A stretch of DNA of 18,173 nt from CAZFQG01 sp964520785 (GCA_964520785.1 CAZFQG010000129.1:1-18173), one strand, 5' to 3'; shown: positions 6,514 through 14,375, numbered from the stretch's first letter. Notes: generated by a model not told the origin, from the sequence alone. A program made the numbers and translations.

Positions 6514-8559
6514 TCAGCTTGAGGACCCAGCCCTTTCAAGGGCTTCCAATAGCATCCGCTCAGTCATACCCCCTCGAAAGAGTACCGGCCGATCGGGGGA
6601 TTTCGGCGAAAAAACGGCGATTAGCGGAACCTGCTTGCTGCCAAGACGATCCAGCATTCGGGTGACTTCCGGATCCCCGTGCGTCCAGTCGGCCCGCATC
6701 GCCGCCGCATCGTGGCGGAGGAGGGCCTCCTTGACGGAATCCGTCTTCAAGACCGTCGCTTCCAAGGTCTTGCAGACCAGGCACCAATCGGCCGTAAAAT
6801 CGACCACGACCGGTTTTCCCTTGGCCAGTTCGGCGCCGAGGTCCTTTTCATTGAAGGGCTTCCACGCTCCACGGGACTCCAGCCGGTCTTTCATCACACA
6901 GGCCAACCCCCGGACGGGACTGCTTTCTTCAAACGAAGAGAAACCTATCGGTGAACCCGCGAACATCAGGAACCAGACCAGCGCGGCGAACGCTCCGGCT
7001 TGAATCCAGCGGTTCCGTTTGGTTCCACCGGACGCCGTGACCGGGGTCTTTCCAATCCACCAGCAGGCGGCCCACAGACCGAAGAGGAATCCGATTGTCG
7101 GAACGACGTAGTACCACCGGAGGATGGTAAGCAGATAGACCACGGTGCCCATGAGGACGAAACCCATGACCTGTTTGAAGGTCTCCATCCAGGCACCCGG
7201 TTTTGGAAGGAAGCTGGTCACTTGGGGAAAGACCCCTGCCAGGAGATAGGGCGAGGCCATTCCGAGGCCGACCGCGGTGAAGACGAGGAAGATTTCAAAC
7301 GGAGGCTGCCTCAGGGCCCAGGCCAGCGCGGTACCCAACAGGGGCGCGGTACAAGGCGTCGCCAGTACGGTCGTAATCATCCCCTTGGCGAAGGCCCCTC
7401 CGGCCCCCTCTTTCTGCTCCAACTCGGCCATGCGACCGCTCCCGACGAAACCGGGGATGGGAATCTCCCATACTCCGAGAAAACTCAATCCCATCACGAA
7501 GACGACCGCGGACAACGCGATGTTGAACCCGCCATAGGTAAAGAGTTGTCCCCAGCCGAACCCGAGGAAGGCGGCCAGTCCGGCGAGAATCCAGAAGACG
7601 GTCAATAGGCCGAGCGCATACCAGGCATTGAGCCAGAAGGTCCTGGCCCGATTATGTCCCGATTGCTCGACGAACGACAGGACTTTCAGTCCGATCACCG
7701 GGAGGACGCACGGCATCAGGTTCAATAGAAGACCGCCGAAAAATGCCAAACCCAAAACCCAGCCGATGGATACGCTGTCGTTATCGACGGCCACCGCGAC
7801 CGGCTTCTCCCGGGAAATGGCATTATCTTGGATCGCTGCGGTGGGCCCCGAATCGGTCGACTGGAATGAGACGGCGGAAACCCCGCCGGAGATTTGATCG
7901 TCCACGAACGTCGGATCCGCCGCATTTGGTGGCGGGAGCATCAGGGGCGTATCACTCCCGGGGCGTTGGTTCGCCGGAAGCATCGTCACTGGCGTCTTTT
8001 CCGGCGTTGACGCGGGGTGATCCATCTCTTCCGCGGCGAATCGTGCTGCAAAGGGGTATTCCTGAGGCCGCACGCAGAGGTTGGGCGCACAGGCCTGGGC
8101 ATAGAGCGTTCCCGTCACGATGGCGGTCTCGCAATCCACTCCTTCGGGGAGATCAATCGGCGCAGTCCACGAGACCTTGCCGGCATGGGTTCTCATTTCG
8201 GTTCCGAAGACCTCGGAAAACTTGGTCTCAGGCGGTGTCAGGGCGCGAAACCGGCCGATCCGCGCGGCGCCGGAGTCGACTATGCGGATTTCGGTGGGAA
8301 CCGGACCGCTTCCCTCGGGCGTATCGATCGCGTAGATATAATGCCCCGCCTGGATCGTTGCTTCGACATGGAGGACAGCTTGCCTTGGGGAGTCGCCCGG
8401 CCGGATCGCAGCTTGGACCGTGACGGCGCGGGGTTCGTCCGAACCGGGTAGCCGGGGCAAAGGCAGTTGGGCGAAGGTCGTGGACGGAACGAGTGTGATC
8501 CAGAGCATGATCGCCGTGAACAGGGGGACAAAAGGAAACGGAAACGGCGGCTTTCGCAT
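6514..8559 (-). CDS. dsbD: DsbD-type thiol:disulfide interchange protein
   Basis: 681 residues with the full DsbD architecture. The start at 8559 has AGGAG about 9 nt upstream. A signal sequence (about 8-31) leads to the N-terminal DsbD domain, with a C-x4-C pair at C157 and C162 (ACAPNLCVRP). A low-complexity linker (about 180-260) precedes a polytopic membrane domain (about 262-540) whose two conserved cysteines, C284 (LMPCVLP) and C403 (ATPCTAP), match the redox pair that carries electrons across the membrane. A C-terminal thioredoxin domain carries W-C-L-V-C at 592-596. In this family cytoplasmic thioredoxin reduces the membrane pair, which passes electrons to the extracytoplasmic thioredoxin domain, the N-terminal domain and then periplasmic clients. 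The double-thioredoxin protein encoded 196 bp downstream is a likely client. Expression is probably controlled at the promoter near 8651-8679. Confidence 0.96.
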   Translation of the reverse strand: MRKPPFPFPFVPLFTAIMLWITLVPSTTFAQLPLPRLPGSDEPRAVTVQAAIRPGDSPRQAVLHVEATIQAGHYIYAIDTPEGSGPVPTEIRIVDSGAARIGRFRALTPPETKFSEVFGTEMRTHAGKVSWTAPIDLPEGVDCETAIVTGTLYAQACAPNLCVRPQEYPFAARFAAEEMDHPASTPEKTPVTMLPANQRPGSDTPLMLPPPNAADPTFVDDQISGGVSAVSFQSTDSGPTAAIQDNAISREKPVAVAVDNDSVSIGWVLGLAFFGGLLLNLMPCVLPVIGLKVLSFVEQSGHNRARTFWLNAWYALGLLTVFWILAGLAAFLGFGWGQLFTYGGFNIALSAVVFVMGLSFLGVWEIPIPGFVGSGRMAELEQKEGAGGAFAKGMITTVLATPCTAPLLGTALAWALRQPPFEIFLVFTAVGLGMASPYLLAGVFPQVTSFLPKPGAWMETFKQVMGFVLMGTVVYLLTILRWYYVVPTIGFLFGLWAACWWIGKTPVTASGGTKRNRWIQAGAFAALVWFLMFAGSPIGFSSFEESSPVRGLACVMKDRLESRGAWKPFNEKDLGAELAKGKPVVVDFTADWCLVCKTLEATVLKTDSVKEALLRHDAAAMRADWTHGDPEVTRMLDRLGSKQVPLIAVFSPKSPDRPVLFRGGMTERMLLEALERAGSSS

Positions 8560-8649
8560 GGTTCTGCTCTCCTGGCACTGATGGGTTTTCGGTTTCCGAA
8601 AGGCCCTCGGGACGGGAGTCCGGAGGAAACGACTGACATAGATCGCTCA

Positions 8650-8673
8650 AAATATATATTCGAAAATATATTT
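8650..8673. promoter_or_regulatory. A/T palindrome, candidate ArsR-type operator at dsbD
   Basis: Arms AAATATATATT (8650-8660) and AAAATATATTT (8663-8673) flank a central CG and match at 10 of 11 positions as an inverted repeat. The palindrome fills the whole spacer of the dsbD promoter and overlaps its -10 box, so a bound dimer would block RNA polymerase. Its length and AT character resemble ArsR/SmtB operators. That the ArsR protein of this locus binds it is inference. Confidence 0.6.
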
Positions 8674-8679
8674 CGGCAA
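8651..8679 (-). promoter_or_regulatory. Sigma-70-type promoter of dsbD
   Basis: On the minus strand TTGCCG (8679-8674) and TATATT (8656-8651) are separated by exactly 17 bp, the same -10 hexamer and spacing as at the thioredoxin promoter. The predicted start near 8644 gives a leader of about 85 nt before the ATG at 8559. The spacer is the A/T palindrome listed separately. Confidence 0.6.
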
Positions 8680-8801
8680 GATTATATTCATACGGAAGAA
8701 TTGAAGAAATTGTGTTCCGCCGGCCCGAAACCCCTCCACGGAAGTATGCGTCCCGGAGTTGCCACGCGGAATCGTGCTGCCGCGGTCATAAGCCGAACAC
8801 C

Positions 8802-8830
8802 TTGACCGAGAGTGCCCGGCCCCTTAGAAT
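8802..8830 (+). promoter_or_regulatory. Sigma-70-type promoter of the PLP enzyme gene
   Basis: TTGACC (8802-8807) and TAGAAT (8825-8830) are separated by exactly 17 bp. Each hexamer matches 5 of 6 consensus bases. The predicted start near 8837 lies about 180 nt upstream of the GTG at 9016. The divergent dsbD promoter begins about 120 bp away. Confidence 0.6.
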
Positions 8831-9015
8831 TGGGCTGTTTCGGCCCAGGCGATTTCCGTCCGCGACATCGCGCAATACGTTGCCCTTGCGCGGTTTACGA
8901 AGGCACCAAGGCCGTATTCACGATTTGGCGGCGCCCTCGCGGTGCCACGCGACGGCCGTGCCGCCCTGTGCGTTGCGTTTTTGCAAGAGAAACCGCCACT
9001 TCAGGAGTTCAGCCG
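8831..9015 (+). other. Long 5' leader of the PLP enzyme gene
   Basis: This stretch of about 185 bp between the promoter and the GTG start has no separate gene. The reading frame of the enzyme happens to be open back to 8812, but the extra residues are Arg/Pro/Cys-rich, resemble no trans-sulfuration N-terminus, and would start upstream of the predicted transcript. A hairpin TGGGC/GCCCA (about 8831-8847) lies at the presumed transcript 5' end. I looked for conserved SAM-I or SAH riboswitch sequence blocks and recognised none. Confidence 0.4.
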
Positions 9016-10161
9016 GTGCCCCACGATCCTTTGACGCCGTACGGCAATCGCCCCATGGTAACGCCGATTGTCAACGCGGTAAACTACGAGTACGCCTCCT
9101 TTGAAGTCCTCCGGCAGATCACCGACGGAGAAATCGAGGGGTATACCTATCATCGGGATGACAACCCGACCGTTCGCGAAGTGGAGCACCAAGTCGCCAA
9201 GATGGAGGGGGCGGAGGACTGCATCATTTGCACGACCGGAATGGCGGCCGGCACGATGGTTTATCTGACCTATCTCAGCCGCGGCGACCACTTGATCCTC
9301 TTCCACGATATCTACGGAGCCCACTACAAGGTCTCGCTCATTCTAAAGCGGATGGGGGTGGAGATCACGTGGCTCGACGCAAACCTCGGCGACGAAGTCG
9401 AGCGGTACATCAAGCCGAACACGAAGATGATCCTCTGCGAGACGCCCAGCAATCCACTCTGCAAGGTGGTCGACATCGAATCGGTCGCGAAGGTCGCCAA
9501 GGCGGCCGGCGCCCTCTTCGTCGTCGACAACACCTTCGCCACCCCCTTTCACCAAAGACCCCTGGAACTCGGCGCCGACCTCGTCCTCCACAGCGCCACC
9601 AAGGGACTCGGCGGTCACAATGACTTGATGGCCGGAGCGCTGGCCGGTTCGAAAGAGCATTACAACGACCTTTGGTTTACGCGGCAGGCGATCGGAACCA
9701 CCCTCGACGCCTACTCCGCGTCGCTCCTGGAACGCGGGCTGAAGACATTCAATCTACGCGCGAAAAAAATGGCTGAAAACGCCCAGGTAATGGCGGAGTA
9801 TCTCGCCACGCATCCCAAAATCACGCGGATTTGCTATCCCGGCCTGAAGGACGACTCGGGGCATGGAATGGCCTGCCGGCAGATGCGCAACGGGTTCGGC
9901 GGTCTATTGGCGTTCGATGTCGGACATTCCATCGAGCAAGCGAAGACTTTCATCGACGCGCTCGATCTGATCATCCACGCCGTCAGCCTCGGAGCGACCG
10001 AGAGCCTTATCTGTATTCCCTACCTTACCACGATGCTTTATCTGCCCCCGGAACGCCGCACCACGTTCGGCGTCACGCAGAATACGGTCCGCCTTTCCGC
10101 CGGCATCGAGAATCCGGATGATCTCATCGCCGATTTGGAGCAAGCCTTGGCGAAGGTATAA
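9016..10161 (+). CDS. PLP-dependent trans-sulfuration enzyme (cystathionine gamma-synthase/lyase family)
   Basis: 381 residues from a GTG at 9016 with AGGAG 8 nt upstream; this length fits the family (about 380-400). Hallmarks of the Cys/Met-metabolism PLP family are clear: GYTYHRDDNPT (42-52), the substrate-side Tyr in DIYGAHY (98-104), CETPSNP (141-147), the cofactor aspartate in VVDNTFATP (D171), and the Schiff-base lysine in LHSATKGLGGH (K196). The SLGATESLICIP and VRLSAGIENPDDL blocks near the C-terminus are also typical. Members catalyse gamma-replacement or beta/gamma-elimination on homoserine esters, cystathionine, methionine or cysteine. Sequence alone does not separate cystathionine gamma-synthase from cystathionine gamma-lyase, methionine gamma-lyase or O-acylhomoserine sulfhydrylase. 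The usual N-terminal TRAIHAG segment is missing. It is cytoplasmic, and its divergent position to dsbD suggests a link with sulfur or thiol metabolism. Confidence 0.93.
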   Translation: MPHDPLTPYGNRPMVTPIVNAVNYEYASFEVLRQITDGEIEGYTYHRDDNPTVREVEHQVAKMEGAEDCIICTTGMAAGTMVYLTYLSRGDHLILFHDIYGAHYKVSLILKRMGVEITWLDANLGDEVERYIKPNTKMILCETPSNPLCKVVDIESVAKVAKAAGALFVVDNTFATPFHQRPLELGADLVLHSATKGLGGHNDLMAGALAGSKEHYNDLWFTRQAIGTTLDAYSASLLERGLKTFNLRAKKMAENAQVMAEYLATHPKITRICYPGLKDDSGHGMACRQMRNGFGGLLAFDVGHSIEQAKTFIDALDLIIHAVSLGATESLICIPYLTTMLYLPPERRTTFGVTQNTVRLSAGIENPDDLIADLEQALAKV

Positions 10162-10212
10162 CGGATACAAATCCCATGACTCTGCTCGAGACGGAAGCTG
10201 GAACCGACATGC

Positions 10213-10752
10213 TCAGCCGAGCTTGAAGAGGGACTGGCTCTTCACGATGGCGCAGTCATCCGGAAACGTGTGAAATGCCTGAACGAAGAACGTTTTATTG
10301 CGGCTTTCGACGTTGACGTAGCTCACCGCGCCGAGACTCATGCGCCCACTGGAATCGAACTTGTGGAAGAGCCCCTGCCGAATGCCGTCGTGCGTCAGTT
10401 CTTGCTGAAACGTCCAGAACACCTCCGGATCGACCGGCTCAAGCTGGAAATCCACGTGATACGTGATTTGGTCTCGGTAGACGATCTGCTCGGAGTGTTG
10501 TCCTCGGATTGGGCACGCAAGGAGCCTCCTCTGCCGGGGGAGTGGCGAAGCCGCCGAAGTAGCCACCTCCGTCATGACCGATTCGTTGCACGTCCAGGTC
10601 ACGACGTGTCCCGCGGACGTGATTTCCACCTTGGCCCGATAGGGTCCTCGTTCGAACGTCCGTGAGGCATGCACGGTCAACAATTCTGGATGAAGCGACC
10701 GCCCATACAGGTGGAAGATGAGTTCGGTGACTTTGGGACGAGTGGTAATCAC
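10213..10752 (-). CDS. DUF2617-type protein of unknown function
   Basis: 179 residues from a GTG at 10752. No strong Shine-Dalgarno is visible (GATAACCGAAA upstream). The sequence has no signal peptide or membrane helix and reads as a compact cytoplasmic alpha/beta protein. Recognisable blocks are RPKVTELIFHLYGRSLHPELL near the N-terminus, ITSAGHVVTW, LPRQRRLLACPIRG, and a C-terminal VSYVNVESRNKTFFVQAFHTFPDD. It matches my memory of DUF2617, found in planctomycetes and actinobacteria with no assigned function. The 191-bp gap to the divergent propeller gene (10753-10943) shows no convincing promoter. Its stop codon lies 51 bp from the end of the PLP enzyme gene, with a small GCTC/GAGC stem there. 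I cannot propose a role. Confidence 0.8.
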   Translation of the reverse strand: MITTRPKVTELIFHLYGRSLHPELLTVHASRTFERGPYRAKVEITSAGHVVTWTCNESVMTEVATSAASPLPRQRRLLACPIRGQHSEQIVYRDQITYHVDFQLEPVDPEVFWTFQQELTHDGIRQGLFHKFDSSGRMSLGAVSYVNVESRNKTFFVQAFHTFPDDCAIVKSQSLFKLG

Positions 10753-10943
10753 TTTCGGTTATCAAAAAAGAGTCTTCAGCGGCCGAAACAGCGGAATCAA
10801 TCGCTCAAACGAAACGCTATTCTAACCGAAAGGTTCCCGGATCACAAATACGGAAAATGGAGGCCGCTTGCATTTTGTCCGAAGCGATAATACAACCGAA
10901 GAAAGTGAACCATCCCCCCTCGTTTTCCCAGGATTTCCACCTC

Positions 10944-12203
10944 ATGCCGCCGCGCAGCCTTTGCATTCACCTCCTCCTCGCCGTCTTCTTCACATTCCCC
11001 AACCCGGCGTTCGCCCCCGCCGAGAATTGGCCCTGCTGGCGAGGTCCGCGGCGCGATGGAACGAGCCTGGAGAAGGACGTGCCGGTTACCTGGGCGGGGC
11101 CGACGGAAGAGAACCCTGAAGGGGAAAACATCCGTTGGAAGGTGCCGATAGAGGGGTTGGGCCATGCCTCTCCGATCGTGTGGGAGGACCGGGTCTTCCT
11201 CGTGACGGCGACCGAGGAGCCCGCGGACCGCCTCCTCCTCTGCCTCGATTCCGGCACCGGAGGAACCCTGTGGCGCCGCGTCGTGATGAGTGCTCCGTTG
11301 GAGAGGAAGCACCGGCTCAACAGCCATGCGTCGAGCACCCCGGTCACGGATGGAGAGCGGGTGTACGTCACGTTTCTCGACGGCGAGCACATGCTCGTCG
11401 CGGCCTACGACTTCGACGGAAATCGGCGGTGGCTCGTCCGCCCCGGCGAGTTCTACAGCATCCACGGGTATTGCAGTTCCGGGTTGCTCCATGGCGGGCT
11501 TCTTATCCTCAACGGCGACCACGACGGGGACGGCTACCTGGTGGCGCTCGACAAGAACTCGGGCGAGACCGTATGGAAAACGCCCAGGCCGAACAACACG
11601 CGGAGCTATTGTCCCCCGATCATCCGCGATTTCGACGGCCGGAAGCAATTGATCCTCTCGGGGAGCCTCTGCGTGGCGAGTTACGACCCGGCTACCGGTG
11701 GACAACACTGGATTTACGACGGACCGACCGAACAGTTCGTCGCGTCGCTGGTCGACGATGGCGAGTATCTCTTCATGACGGCCGGCTTTCCCGAGTTCCA
11801 TATCATCGCCTTCCGTCCGGACGGCCGCGGCAAGATCGACGATTCCCAGATCGTCTGGCGGACGACGAAAGGGTGTTCGTACGTTCCCTCCCCGATCGTC
11901 GCCGGAGACGGCGAATACTTCCTAATCGTCTCCGACAAGGGAATCGCCAGTTGTCTCGACACGAAGACCGGCGAGGTCTATTGGACGCGAAGGATCGGCC
12001 CGCACTACAGTGCTTCGCTCGTTTCGGTCGACGGGCTCGTTCACTTTCTTTCCGACGCCGGAGTGACGAAGGTGATCCGACCCGGAAAGGAATTCGAGGT
12101 GGTCGCGGAAAACGAACTTGGCGAGGAATGCTACGCCTCGCCGGCAATCAGCGGCGGGCGGATATTCATCCGCTCGGAGAAAAGTCTGTTTTGCATCGAA
12201 TGA
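10944..12203 (+). CDS. Secreted PQQ-like beta-propeller repeat protein
   Basis: 419 residues from the ATG at 10944. The frame is open to 10857, but the earlier part has no signal character. Residues 1-24 form a signal peptide (MPPRSLCIHLLLAVFF, cleavage near AFA-PAENW). The mature protein opens with NWPCWRGPRRDGTS, the signature of a very large planctomycete family of secreted PQQ/quinoprotein-like propellers. Propeller blades follow as repeats of the type D-x-x-T/S-G-x-x-x-W, for example LDSGTGGTLWRR, LDKNSGETVWKT, YDPATGGQHWIY and LDTKTGEVYWTR. The fold is secure. Members are usually predicted to be protein-interaction or enzyme scaffolds in the periplasm or paryphoplasm, and I see no evidence that PQQ is bound or that it is a dehydrogenase. 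The gene ends 10 bp from the convergent cyclase-like gene, with no terminator between them. Confidence 0.92.
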   Translation: MPPRSLCIHLLLAVFFTFPNPAFAPAENWPCWRGPRRDGTSLEKDVPVTWAGPTEENPEGENIRWKVPIEGLGHASPIVWEDRVFLVTATEEPADRLLLCLDSGTGGTLWRRVVMSAPLERKHRLNSHASSTPVTDGERVYVTFLDGEHMLVAAYDFDGNRRWLVRPGEFYSIHGYCSSGLLHGGLLILNGDHDGDGYLVALDKNSGETVWKTPRPNNTRSYCPPIIRDFDGRKQLILSGSLCVASYDPATGGQHWIYDGPTEQFVASLVDDGEYLFMTAGFPEFHIIAFRPDGRGKIDDSQIVWRTTKGCSYVPSPIVAGDGEYFLIVSDKGIASCLDTKTGEVYWTRRIGPHYSASLVSVDGLVHFLSDAGVTKVIRPGKEFEVVAENELGEECYASPAISGGRIFIRSEKSLFCIE

Positions 12204-12213
12204 CGCGGAGGCT

Positions 12214-14058
12214 TTATCGCGCCAGGGGAAACGGAGCCGCCGTTTCTTCTTCCGCGCGCACGACACGGAGTGTCGGTCGAGTCACGGCGGCCGGGAGGTC
12301 CGCCGCGGCGACGGCATACCGGGACAGCGCGACCAGCGCCGAGAGTGTCGCGTGCATTTCCGCGGAGCCATCGACCGTCTTGCCCCAAGCACCTTCCCCG
12401 TTTTGGGCTTCCAGAAGGAACCCGACGCCGCGGTGGATCAAGTCGTAGTCGCATTCCGTGGCGCGGGACAGAAGGGCTTCCAATGCCGCCGCGGTCGGGG
12501 CGATTTCAAGCGCGAAGCCGTCCGGCCCGTTGTCTTCCGCGCCGCGCCATCCTCCGCAATCGTCCTGCCACAGCCGGAGCCAATGCAGTGCCCGGGCCAC
12601 GACCGGGCTTTCCGTCGAAACCTCGACGGCGGTGAATCCTAAGATAACGGCGGCCGTGGCGCAAATCGGCCCGACCTTCGGATCGTCAAAACTTCCATCG
12701 GCGCGTTGCAGCCGCGCCAGGCGCCGGACGAGGCGGTCGACGAGGCGCACTCCGGCGCGCATTCCCAGCGTCCCAAGAGTCTCCAGAGCCGTCCCGCACA
12801 AGGCGGCGTCAAACGCTTCCGGCTCGGCCGTGTCGCGTAAACGGGCGAATTGTTCCTCAACGAAGCAGGTAATCCGGCGTGATAGTTCGGCGGAGTCCGG
12901 GGAGTCCGCCGATTCGGCATCTTCCTCTTCGACAAGAAACGCCGTCGGAGGCAGCGCGTCGGAAGAGACGCCGAACCGCGACCCCAACGCGGAGAGGACG
13001 GCCAGCCGGGTTTCGCTTTCCAGCGGCTCCCAACGAGACGCGGTGAAAACGAGACGTCCCACGGCGCGCGCCACCGTCGGGTGGCGGGTATCCAATCCGG
13101 CTTCGCGGAGGGCGCCGAGTGCCGCGGCCGTCGAACCGATCATCGAGAGATTTCGCCGGAAATGAAAGCGGCCGGGAGCTTCATCATCCACCGCCAGAAG
13201 CGACAATCTACGCCAGCATCGCCGCCATGCCGGCCCCGAGCCGCGATCAATCGCCACCAGAAGAAACGCGATCCGGAACAATTCCGCGGTGCCAAGCGCG
13301 GCATCGTGGGAACGGTTCAAGGACTTGAGTACGTCGCGCAGAGCGGCTTTCGAGACGGCTTGCCCTCGCCGGAACCTCCATGCCGGCCATTTCCAGGCGC
13401 GCAATGGCCGGGTTTCTTCCGGAGCATCCGCACTCGTCTTGTCCCACCGCTCCGGCTCGCGGAGGAAGAGTTCGGAAATCCCCTCTTGCGGACGGAGGCA
13501 GACCGCGGTTTCGAGTTGCCGCAGCAATCCGAGAGTCGAATTCGGATTGAGGGAGGGGCGGATCCGGGCATAAGAAGCCTGTCCAAAAAGAGCCAGCAGC
13601 AGACGGGTTTCACCGGTACAGGCATCAGCACCTCCCAATTCTCGTATCCGGCGCAACGCGCGGCGCAGCGGAGTGTCCAGGGATCCTCGCCGGCCGATTT
13701 TGAGCGCCAAATAGACCTCGACGGAAGTATTCAGGTCCGCTTGCGACCCTGCGTCCGCCCAGCCCCCATCCGAAAGTTGCGCAGCAAGAAGGACACCAAC
13801 GGTCGAATCAATCTCGTCTTCCAGAAAACTCTCGGAAAACCGCCTGGCCAGAATGAATCGAGCAACAAGTGACGGGAGTATCGGAGCGTCATCTTCCCAC
13901 CCCCCGTCGGCGGCACGTTTGCCGACAATCCAAGCTCGTGCCCGGGCGATCGCACGGCGAACCTCGGCGGCACGCAGCGCACATGGCGCGGGTGGGGCGG
14001 CTCCACGAAAAACCAAGTCACCGCGTGGCGACGTCCTATCGCCGTACCGTTTGTCCAT
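12214..14058 (-). CDS. Squalene-hopene-cyclase-like protein without a DXDD motif
   Basis: 614 residues starting at ATG 14058, with no obvious Shine-Dalgarno. It is homologous to squalene-hopene cyclase over its whole length (family length about 630). An N-terminal alpha-barrel segment has DLNTSVEVYLALK (109-120), like DLDTTIEAYVALK in the Alicyclobacillus enzyme. QW-type motifs occur at 47-54 (ADGGW), 94-100 (QLSDGGW), 451-456 (QRADGSF), 498-504 (QDDCGGW) and 552-558 (QNGEGAW). The C-terminal part aligns with RRGVQYLVETQ. The protonating DXDD motif of the family (DVDDTA) should lie after the block around 303-340, but the aligned stretch reads LESETR (346-351). There is no signal peptide. It may be a diverged cyclase with another acid, a terpene-binding protein, or inactive. 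No other hopanoid gene is nearby. Confidence 0.85.
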   Translation of the reverse strand: MDKRYGDRTSPRGDLVFRGAAPPAPCALRAAEVRRAIARARAWIVGKRAADGGWEDDAPILPSLVARFILARRFSESFLEDEIDSTVGVLLAAQLSDGGWADAGSQADLNTSVEVYLALKIGRRGSLDTPLRRALRRIRELGGADACTGETRLLLALFGQASYARIRPSLNPNSTLGLLRQLETAVCLRPQEGISELFLREPERWDKTSADAPEETRPLRAWKWPAWRFRRGQAVSKAALRDVLKSLNRSHDAALGTAELFRIAFLLVAIDRGSGPAWRRCWRRLSLLAVDDEAPGRFHFRRNLSMIGSTAAALGALREAGLDTRHPTVARAVGRLVFTASRWEPLESETRLAVLSALGSRFGVSSDALPPTAFLVEEEDAESADSPDSAELSRRITCFVEEQFARLRDTAEPEAFDAALCGTALETLGTLGMRAGVRLVDRLVRRLARLQRADGSFDDPKVGPICATAAVILGFTAVEVSTESPVVARALHWLRLWQDDCGGWRGAEDNGPDGFALEIAPTAAALEALLSRATECDYDLIHRGVGFLLEAQNGEGAWGKTVDGSAEMHATLSALVALSRYAVAAADLPAAVTRPTLRVVRAEEETAAPFPLAR

Positions 14059-14171
14059 TTTAGAGGTTTTGCACGGGTTTGGTTAAATGGAATGGAAAGA
14101 TCCATTACTGCGAGTACGGAGTCTACTGATTTTTGCGGACGAGGGCAAGGCTTTCCGGGAAGAAGTTGGGG

Positions 14172-14191
14172 AAGGAAATGCGGATTTCCTT
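14172..14191. other. Perfect 8-bp hairpin with GCGG loop
   Basis: AAGGAAAT (14172-14179) and ATTTCCTT (14184-14191) form a perfect stem around a GCGG tetraloop. It lies between genes with no U-tract on either side, so it is not a classical terminator. It may be a protein-binding palindrome or part of a structured RNA. Confidence 0.45.
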
Positions 14192-14343
14192 GAGAAAACG
14201 GATATTTCCGGGCAGGGCGAGGCCTTCCGAGGACGAATTGCGCGACGGGAATCGACCAGAAAAGTCTTCGTGCCGCCAGAAAGCGGGGGTGGCGATGGCT
14301 TGCGTCGTTGATACAATTACCTTATGCATAACAATTTGACGCG

Positions 14344-14375
14344 GGCGGGCGTCGGGTTTCATTCCGACGTCCGCC
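14344..14375. other. Strong 12-bp hairpin in the intergenic region
   Basis: GGCGGGCGTCGG (14344-14355) pairs with CCGACGTCCGCC (14364-14375) through 11 Watson-Crick pairs and one wobble, around the 8-nt loop GTTTCATT. It is the most stable structure I found in the window. No U-tract follows on either strand. It lies about 85 bp upstream of the predicted promoter of the PpiD-like gene, so it is not in that mRNA. It could be an upstream binding site, the end of an unannotated transcript, or a small RNA domain. Confidence 0.6.

Noticed and set aside
6529..6550. AGCCCTT/AAGGGCT palindrome at the end of dsbD as a terminator
   Set aside because: It lies inside the coding sequence with almost no loop and is followed by GC-rich sequence, not a U-tract.
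8930..8947. Minus-strand TGGCAC with GC at sigma-54 spacing in the enzyme leader
   Set aside because: The -12 half (GGGCG) is a poor match, and the site is about 370 bp upstream of dsbD, which has a better promoter close by.
8812..9015. N-terminal extension of the PLP enzyme to the ATG at 8812
   Set aside because: The extra 68 residues resemble no family member, the frame would start before the predicted transcript, and the GTG at 9016 has a good Shine-Dalgarno.
10842..11801. 319-codon minus-strand frame opposite the beta-propeller gene
   Set aside because: It overlaps a gene with a clear signal peptide and propeller repeats. Its own translation is Arg/Val/Glu-rich without motifs.
11135..12448. 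437-codon plus-strand frame overlapping the propeller and cyclase-like genes
   Set aside because: The translation is strongly Arg-rich, typical of a shifted frame in GC-rich DNA, and spans two convergent real genes.
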